DNA of 64,000 bases, taken from assembly GCA_910583745.1 (NCBI GenBank), contig CAJTZC010000005.1, positions 15,375 through 79,374 on the forward strand, written 5' to 3'. Positions 58,685-64,000 of this stretch are shown in pieces. The notes under the pieces are model-generated. The model saw only the letters and a list, made by a program, of their open reading frames with translations. It searched no databases and was not told where the DNA came from. Source of the stretch: an uncultured Bacilli bacterium (GTDB lineage: Bacteria > Bacillota_I > Bacilli_A > RF39 > UBA660). A program made the translations under genes and the position numbers. The first letter of the stretch is position 1. Every line of letters begins with the position of its first letter.

Positions 58685-59290
58685 TTACTTCTTAGAAAAC
58701 ATGTCGCTTCCGACGCCACAGATGGGACAAGTGAAATCGGCAGGCAGTTCTTCTCCATAATAGACATAGCCACAGACGCTACAAACCCACGCGGTCTGTC
58801 CTTCTGCCGTCTTAACCTTGATGAGGTCGTCTTTGTTTTCTTGATAATAAGCGTAGCTCATCGGCTCGCCTTCCTTCAACACGTCGGCTTCGATGAGTCT
58901 TCCTATGAAGAGTGTATGCGTCTCATTTTCTATCATATCGACGCGCTCACAGACCATATAACCGAGAGCATCATCGACAGTTTTTATCCCTTCGACCTCA
59001 GTCATCTCCACTCTTTCGAATTTATCTACATCTCGCATCGAATGGAGTCCAAATGTTTCGAGAATATTTCCATCGACATCTTCACTTAAAACAGACAACA
59101 CAAATTTCTCGTTCGCGTGCAGGAGTTCGTTCGTGTAATTCTTCTTCATGACGGCGACCGCGAGAAGAGGATTCTCTCCTGCACTAATTTGAGAGACGGC
59201 GTCGACGATGCAACCTCCCCCTTCGGTCGTCAAAAGATAGACACCCTGTGTAATCTTTCTCGTAATCTTTTTATTTTTCATATCGCTCAT
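58685..59290 (-). CDS. flavin reductase-like protein fused to rubredoxin
   Basis: About 201 residues. The first 155 are a flavin-reductase-like FMN-binding domain (TQGVYLLTTEGGGCIVDAVSQ, FGLHSMRDVDKFERV). The last 35 form a rubrerythrin-type rubredoxin site: CSVCGYVYYGEELP and CPICGVGSDMF. This is the high-molecular-weight rubredoxin layout that passes electrons to O2- or NO-reducing flavodiiron proteins in anaerobes. No such partner gene is in the window. Weak ribosome site; start uncertain by a few codons. Confidence 0.85.
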   Translation of the reverse strand: MSDMKNKKITRKITQGVYLLTTEGGGCIVDAVSQISAGENPLLAVAVMKKNYTNELLHANEKFVLSVLSEDVDGNILETFGLHSMRDVDKFERVEMTEVEGIKTVDDALGYMVCERVDMIENETHTLFIGRLIEADVLKEGEPMSYAYYQENKDDLIKVKTAEGQTAWVCSVCGYVYYGEELPADFTCPICGVGSDMFSKK

Positions 59291-59350
59291 CACATACTTT
59301 CAAAATGATTATACCACGCTTTCGCGAGATAAAAAAGAAAAAGCTAGATA

Positions 59351-59899
59351 TTAATCTATCTTCGGATTGTATTTTTGAAGCAGTCCCTTGTACTCCAAAT
59401 GAAAGCATTTTTTTCCTTTAAAATCCATCGGGGCGACCAACTCAGGCAACTGCAAATCGATATTCGCTTCGTCGAGTAAGTATTTTACAAATTCGGCACA
59501 GTAAAAATAATTTTTTCTATAAAATCGGAATTTGAACTGCACTCCACACAACCCGATGTAATTGAACTTATATATTTTTTTCTCGCGAACCATCTTATGG
59601 ATTCTCCACCAAATCTTTCTATACTGCTTTGCAGGAACTTCGAAAGAATAGATGACTACTTTTGTATTCTTAAACCTCTTAAAAGTGCCAAAATCTTTAC
59701 TTTCATGTACAAATCCTCCTGTGAAAGGATTGTAAGGGTGCAACCTGGCAAAACTGTACATTTTCTTGAGATTTTTATCTAAAGAGATAGACACATGGGA
59801 ATATTCTCCTTTTGTAAAAAACTTGATAATCCTAGATGGAACGGTACCCGTATAGGACAAAATGATATAAATTTTCTTTTTCTTCTCCTCTTTTACCAT
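59351..59899 (-). CDS. permuted NlpC/P60-like papain fold protein (YiiX-type)
   Basis: 182 residues. GEYSHVSISLD (about 32) gives the His and FYCAEFVKYLL (about 137) the Cys of a permuted papain-fold as in YiiX/NlpC-P60 relatives. These act as amidases or acyltransferases, often on lipids or peptidoglycan parts. No signal peptide; basic N-terminus. ATG 59899 follows AGAGGTGTGG. Confidence 0.75.
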   Translation of the reverse strand: MVKEEKKKKIYIILSYTGTVPSRIIKFFTKGEYSHVSISLDKNLKKMYSFARLHPYNPFTGGFVHESKDFGTFKRFKNTKVVIYSFEVPAKQYRKIWWRIHKMVREKKIYKFNYIGLCGVQFKFRFYRKNYFYCAEFVKYLLDEANIDLQLPELVAPMDFKGKKCFHLEYKGLLQKYNPKID

Positions 59900-59923
59900 A
59901 AACCACACCTCTTATATATTTTG

Positions 59924-60949
59924 TTACATATTTGGATGAAATATAATCTTCACCGCGTCGTCTTTTCCACTTGTAAGTCTTACAAACGCTTCGTTCGCCT
60001 CGTCGAGACGAATCACTTCATCTACATATTTTTTTACATTCAACTTCTTGCTAGCGATGAGTCCTATGCAAGTATCGAACTCTTGCTCCGTATAGGCGAT
60101 AGCTCCAATCATCGAAATCTCTCCCATGACTGTGACGACCGTCGGAATCGTAACTGGTTCTGTGGAGACACCGACCAAGATGATTTTACCACCCGGTCTC
60201 GTCGCCAAAATGGCTTCGCTGACGGCTGCTGAGTTTCCACAACAATCGAAGACGATGTCGAATCCTCCGTCACTTCTCGCCACGAGCTTTTCTATCGTAT
60301 CTTCTTGCAACGCATCGAACCACTCATCGGCTTTACCCACTGCAACGGCTTTCTTTCCACGCTTTTCGTTTGTCTCGACCATTGCAACATAACTCGCACC
60401 TTCTAATTTAGCAAATTCACAAGCCATCAGACCGATGATACCGCCACCGATGACGAGAACTTTGCTTCCGACTTTGATGTCGGCCAAATTAGACGCGTGC
60501 AAAGCAACCGCTGTCGGTTCGACCATCGCACCTTCGTCAAAACTGACGACGTCGGGCAATTTTCTCACTAAATCGCTTCGACAAGTCGTATACTCGGCAT
60601 AAGCTCCCGGATTTTCTAAAGTTAATCCGACGGCATGAGCCCATGTGCTTCGACAATAATGGCCGTTCCCACTTTTACATGCTCGACATTCTCCGCACGG
60701 ACTCGTAGGCAACCCAGTGACCTTATCTCCAACCTGCAAATCTTTTCGGTCTCCGACATCGACGACTGTACCTGCAAATTCGTGTCCCATGACGAGCCCT
60801 TTTGGCTCCCCACTCTCCCAATAATGGATATCGGAACCACATATTCCGCTGGCCTCGACTTTGATGACGACTCGGCCATCTTTGCTTTCAGGCTTTTCTA
60901 TGGTGCTAGTGACCAATTTTCTCTTCTCTTCTATTTTAACACATTTCAC
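59924..60949 (-). CDS. zinc-dependent medium-chain alcohol dehydrogenase
   Basis: 341 residues. Catalytic zinc: Cys in ASGICGSD and GHEFAGTVVDVG; structural zinc: CGECRACKSGNGHYC; NAD-binding Rossmann fold VLVIGGGIIGLMA (about 165). Closest in style to sorbitol/threonine dehydrogenases; substrate not known. It is divergent from the ABC transporter genes, and the gap holds TTTACA repeats. Confidence 0.88.
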   Translation of the reverse strand: MKCVKIEEKRKLVTSTIEKPESKDGRVVIKVEASGICGSDIHYWESGEPKGLVMGHEFAGTVVDVGDRKDLQVGDKVTGLPTSPCGECRACKSGNGHYCRSTWAHAVGLTLENPGAYAEYTTCRSDLVRKLPDVVSFDEGAMVEPTAVALHASNLADIKVGSKVLVIGGGIIGLMACEFAKLEGASYVAMVETNEKRGKKAVAVGKADEWFDALQEDTIEKLVARSDGGFDIVFDCCGNSAAVSEAILATRPGGKIILVGVSTEPVTIPTVVTVMGEISMIGAIAYTEQEFDTCIGLIASKKLNVKKYVDEVIRLDEANEAFVRLTSGKDDAVKIIFHPNM

Positions 60950-61010
60950 TAGAAACCTCTCCTATTCTTACTTTAAATTATATCACGTACGAGATGTGCT
61001 TCAAATAGAA

Positions 61011-61047
61011 TTTACACCGCAAAATGTAAATATACAAGTCATTTACA
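61011..61047. promoter_or_regulatory. TTTACA/TGTAAA operator-like repeats
   Basis: TTTACA (61011), TGTAAA (61025) and TTTACA (61042): two inverted repeats with 8 and 11 base spacers, located in the divergent promoter region of the dehydrogenase and the ABC transporter. A regulator bound here could control both. Confidence 0.5.
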
Positions 61048-61111
61048 CGTTTGGCGCTCGCCTATCACTTTCAGAACATTTCACATATATTACAAATGAA
61101 GTGGTGAAATT

Positions 61112-61861
61112 ATGGATAACATTTTATCGATAAAAGATATTAAAAAAATTTATAAAACTTCGGACGAAGACATAACAGCAATCGAAAACATTTCTCTAGA
61201 CATCGCTCCAGGAGAAATCGTCGGCATCGTCGGAACCAGTGGATGTGGGAAATCGACCCTTTTAAATATCGTCGCAGGATTAGACAAAGAGACGAGTGGT
61301 TCGATAACCTTCGACAAAGAAAATCCGAAAGTCTCCTACATGCTTCAAAGCGACGCGCTTCTGCCTTGGAGAACAGTCTTAGACAATGCGACACTCGGCC
61401 TCGAGTTGATGCACATGTTGGATGAACAATCCAAAAACTTCTGTCTCGAACTCTTAAGTGAGTATGGACTAGAAGACTTCGTAGAAGAAAAACCTTCGAG
61501 TTTATCAGGCGGAATGCGCCAAAGAGTCGCACTGATTCGGAGCCTCGCCATCAATCCAGATATCATTTTACTCGATGAGCCTTTCAGTGCTTTAGACTAT
61601 TACACACGTCTTACGATTTCAGAAGATGTCCATCGTATGTTGAAGGAGTTGAACACGACTGCCATCATCATAACGCACGACATTCAAGAAGCTTTGGGAC
61701 TTTCAGACAGAGTAGTCGTGCTTTCGAACCGTCCTAGTACGATTAAAAGCATTTACGACGTTCCCTTTAAAGACGAACTCTCCATTCAAAAGAGAAGACT
61801 CGACCCGAGATTCAACGAAATATATGAAAAGATTTGGGGGGATTTAGATGTCAAAATATAA
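61112..61861 (+). CDS. SsuB/TauB-type ABC transporter ATPase
   Basis: 249 residues. Walker A GTSGCGKST (about 41-49), Q-loop (SYMLQSDALLPW), signature LSGGMRQR, Walker B IILLDEPFSALD, and H-loop IITHD. The LLPW motif and short length fit nitrate/sulfonate/taurine family ATPases. It overlaps the permease by 14 bases. Confidence 0.92.
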   Translation: MDNILSIKDIKKIYKTSDEDITAIENISLDIAPGEIVGIVGTSGCGKSTLLNIVAGLDKETSGSITFDKENPKVSYMLQSDALLPWRTVLDNATLGLELMHMLDEQSKNFCLELLSEYGLEDFVEEKPSSLSGGMRQRVALIRSLAINPDIILLDEPFSALDYYTRLTISEDVHRMLKELNTTAIIITHDIQEALGLSDRVVVLSNRPSTIKSIYDVPFKDELSIQKRRLDPRFNEIYEKIWGDLDVKI

Positions 61862-62615
61862 GTGCAAAGTCCTATTAGCACAAGTCTTCTTAGTCATTGC
61901 ATTTCTAGCAATATGGGAAATCGGTGCTCGAAAAGGTTTCATAAACAGCTTCATCTTCTCTTCTCCATCGAATGTCTTACACACGTTGATAGACCTCACG
62001 GAAAGCGGAAAGTTGTTTGCCAACGTCGGTGTGACCTTAAATGAGATATTGATATCGTTTTCGCTCGGAATAGCCATCGCCTTTGTCGTTGCCGTCTTGA
62101 TGTATCTGAATAGATTTCTAGCCGACACATTGGACCCTTTTCTGACGATGCTCAACTCCTTGCCTAAAGTGGCTTTAGGCCCAATCATCATCATTTGGGT
62201 AGGTGCGAATACGAACTCGATTATCACGATGGCACTCTTAATAAACGTCATCATCTCGATTATTACGATTTACAACGGATTCGTACATACAGACGAACTG
62301 AAGTTAAAACTGTTCAAGACATTCAGAGCCTCACGCTTAGAGACCCTGTTTAAACTCGTCATTCCTGCCAACGTCTCGACCATAGTGAGTTCTCTTAAAA
62401 TCAATATTTCTTTGACTTTAATCGGAGTAATCATGGGAGAATTTTTGGTAAGCAAAAAGGGAATAGGCTATCTCATTCTATATGGAACACAGGTTTTCAA
62501 TCTCAATCTCGTCATAACCGGAATAGTTGTACTCATATTCATATCTTTTATCCTTTACAAGATTATAGATAAAGTTGACAGACGATTTTCGACAAACCGA
62601 AGCTCAAATCTTTAG
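61848..62615 (+). CDS. SsuC/TauC-type ABC transporter permease
   Basis: 255 residues with six or so membrane helices. The coupling motif region is FRASRLETLFKLVIPANVSTI and GVIMGEFLVSKKGIGYLI, typical of the binding-protein-dependent permeases in the SsuC family. No binding protein gene follows, and the best candidate partner is the lipoprotein at 20,936-21,946. Start follows GGGGGG. Confidence 0.92.
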   Translation: MSKYKCKVLLAQVFLVIAFLAIWEIGARKGFINSFIFSSPSNVLHTLIDLTESGKLFANVGVTLNEILISFSLGIAIAFVVAVLMYLNRFLADTLDPFLTMLNSLPKVALGPIIIIWVGANTNSIITMALLINVIISIITIYNGFVHTDELKLKLFKTFRASRLETLFKLVIPANVSTIVSSLKINISLTLIGVIMGEFLVSKKGIGYLILYGTQVFNLNLVITGIVVLIFISFILYKIIDKVDRRFSTNRSSNL

Positions 62616-62630
62616 TTTTATAGTTAAAAC

Positions 62631-62669
62631 AAGCAATCCTAGAGTTTATATAGGTTTGCTCGTTTTTTT
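62631..62669 (+). terminator. terminator after the ABC transporter
   Basis: AGCAATCCTA pairs with TAGGTTTGCT (one mismatch), followed by seven T. Confidence 0.8.
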
Positions 62670-62694
62670 GCGCCTTGTAATATATTACCAATTT

Positions 62695-62960
62695 ATACGA
62701 TAGCCAACAGCAATAATAGCATCTAAATTATAATGTTCTATATTTTTTTAACTTTTGCCTTCATTTTGAACTGACAAGAATATCTTTACAGTTGAATTTT
62801 TATCAAGTTTTCCTTCTTTAAAAATATTACTTAAATGATAACTAATATTTTGTTTAGTGGTATCTTAAAGACTTGCCATAACATTCTGATTCATCCAAAT
62901 AGTACCTTTTCAATATTGATATCTACTTTTATACTTCCATCTTTCGAAAACTAAATAATC
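62695..62960 (-). pseudogene. RhuM-family gene remnant
   Basis: Reading the minus strand with one frameshift (near 62907) and two in-frame stops gives KDGSIKVDINIEK, then TIWMNQNVMASL, then DTTKQNISYHLSNIFKEGKL and KIFLSVQNEGKS, and finally HYNLDAIIAVGYRINW. This is the N-terminal domain of virulence RhuM-family proteins (DNA-binding, found near restriction and Fic genes). Clearly dead. The 62961-63064 gap shows nothing else. Confidence 0.8.
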
Positions 62961-63064
62961 ATATTACTTTTCATAATTCTTATCCTTTTTGTATTTCTAT
63001 TATTTAAAGCGCATAAATAAGATGATTATAATTTTTATATATGGGGTTATCGAACTACTATTGC

Positions 63065-63823
63065 TTAAGTACATTCCAACCAATTCTTTTTATTTCTTAT
63101 CTCGCTACTAGTATAAGAGCCTAAGTAAACATAGAACACTTCTGTTAAATAAGGCATCGTTGGTTTTGTTCTCTCTAATTCGTTTAGTTTCCATACTATT
63201 TTTCTTATAATATAGAATACATATTCCGTTTCGTATTTTTGCAAATCTTCCATAGACTCATATGCATTTAATAAATTTATACTGTGATCAATTATATTAT
63301 CATTTAAATCATACATAAATACAGATAAAATCTCATCTAATCGAGTTGCTAAAACTTCTTTATTGGGAATTTTTTTTCTTTTTTTTATAGTTTTTAAAAT
63401 ATCTTCCTGAATCTTTTTCCAACTATGTAATGGGTTTTCATATTTTATATTTTCATTGATAATCCCATCTATATTGAAGTACCTAGATTCTTTATTAAAA
63501 TTATTTAAAAATGCAAGTATTTTCAATTCAATTCCGTCTTCGATTTTGATATCGAGGACATCTATTAATTTTATTATATTATGACCAAAGTTTTTAAGAT
63601 TTATCTCTTCACTTGTCGGAAAAAGTCCATTATTTTCACATCTATATTTTATAATTATAATTATTTTTAGTAGTCTTTCTATGCCGATGGCTAGAGAGAA
63701 AAATGATTGATAGTAAAGTCCAACATTAAATATGCAAGATTTTCTTAAGGAATTCAGGCCATTACCTAACATTGAAAATGTTAAATTAGCTTCATTTAAT
63801 AATAGTTTTTCTTTTTCATTCAT
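63065..63823 (-). CDS. 252-residue protein of unknown function in AT-rich accessory DNA
   Basis: Helical throughout, with an N-terminal segment (SLAIGIERLLKIIIIIKY, about 43-60) that resembles the long helix of HEPN-type or Abi proteins, but without a visible RxxxxH. No signal peptide. AT-rich codons, with few TCGA words. It lies between two RhuM remnants, so it could be part of a defence or selfish island. Function not identified. Confidence 0.6.
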   Translation of the reverse strand: MNEKEKLLLNEANLTFSMLGNGLNSLRKSCIFNVGLYYQSFFSLAIGIERLLKIIIIIKYRCENNGLFPTSEEINLKNFGHNIIKLIDVLDIKIEDGIELKILAFLNNFNKESRYFNIDGIINENIKYENPLHSWKKIQEDILKTIKKRKKIPNKEVLATRLDEILSVFMYDLNDNIIDHSINLLNAYESMEDLQKYETEYVFYIIRKIVWKLNELERTKPTMPYLTEVFYVYLGSYTSSEIRNKKNWLECT

Positions 63824-63831
63824 GATTTTAC

Positions 63832-64000
63832 CTCGTCATCTAAAAAAAATTGTTAGTTGTTTTGTAATGGCTGGTCTTTGAACACCAAATAACCCTACCA
63901 TAACTTTCTGTGTCATCCATAGATTTTCATTCTCATAACTTACTGCAACTCCTCGTATAATGTAGTTAAGATATTTTTTAACTACATTTCTTATTTAGAT
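63832..64000 (-). pseudogene. second RhuM-family remnant, cut by window end
   Basis: Minus-strand reading gives IIRGVAVSYENENLWMTQKV followed by VGLFGVQRPAITKQL and a short end FLDDEVKS. This matches the N-terminal domain of RhuM-like proteins but stops right after. No start codon is seen before the window edge. It ends directly before the gene at 63823. Confidence 0.6.

Noticed and set aside
1..64000. CRISPR array or insertion sequence
   Set aside because: No regularly spaced short repeats and no intact transposase with terminal inverted repeats were found; the direct repeats present are gene-end or Rhs-core duplications.

Overview
The window looks like the chromosome of a low-GC, Gram-positive, gut-type member of the Bacilli (Erysipelotrichia/RF39-like is my guess; the lineage cannot be fixed from sequence alone). 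Reasons: AGGAGG-type ribosome binding sites, sigma-A promoters (TTGACA-N17-TATAAT), Bacillus-type neighbours (a spoVID-ysxE-like pair, a DUF2624/YqfT-like protein, dnaG-rpoD-trmK), and a mosaic of core genes with small islands. Most genes lie on the minus strand.

Layout. 1-3 kb: zinc-ribbon protein (cut by the window edge), transglutaminase-like protein, trigger factor. 3.2-3.5 kb: a compact locus read here as a type I toxin-antitoxin system (30-residue hydrophobic peptide plus convergent antisense RNA). 3.5-7.3 kb: hybrid histidine kinase and acyl-CoA synthetase-like enzyme. 7.3-10.9 kb: dnaG-rpoD-trmK operon. 11-14.5 kb: small membrane protein, YsxE-like and SpoVID-like spore-coat homologues, a membrane-anchored protein, a putative metallopeptidase. 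14.6-18.1 kb: a glucosaminidase with a C-terminal dockerin and a membrane-anchored cohesin-like partner. 18.2-20.8 kb: a frameshifted surface protein and two unknown proteins. 20.9-22 kb: SsuA/NMT1-type lipoprotein. 22-25.2 kb: four related Cys-containing pilin-like membrane proteins, at least three with their own promoters. 25.3-30.6 kb: two unknown proteins, two tandem dCTP-deaminase-like genes with complementary active-site losses, hisS behind a probable attenuator with a His-rich leader peptide, and an MFS transporter. 30.6-32.7 kb: a DinJ-YafQ toxin-antitoxin cassette between two 167-bp direct repeats, and an alpha/beta hydrolase.

32.8-45.2 kb is a phage/toxin island: HTH regulator, a leaderless Rhs/YD-repeat protein of about 2,060 residues, a putative immunity protein, a displaced alternative Rhs C-terminus with its own candidate immunity protein (RDD family), three tail-collar-like proteins with near-identical N-termini, an M23-LysM endolysin and a holin. 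It resembles a lysis-based toxin-release cluster.

45.3-54.9 kb is mostly core: rpmG-efp, a decayed PD-(D/E)XK pseudogene, PBP2, TtcA-like enzyme, tRNA-Met and small proteins. 55.2-56.1 kb: an AT-rich Fic gene, probably acquired. 56.2-62.6 kb: asnS, patatin, flavoredoxin-rubredoxin fusion, papain-like protein, zinc alcohol dehydrogenase, and an SsuBC-type ABC ATPase and permease that may pair with the lipoprotein at 21 kb. 62.7-64 kb: AT-rich accessory DNA with two RhuM remnants around an unknown gene.
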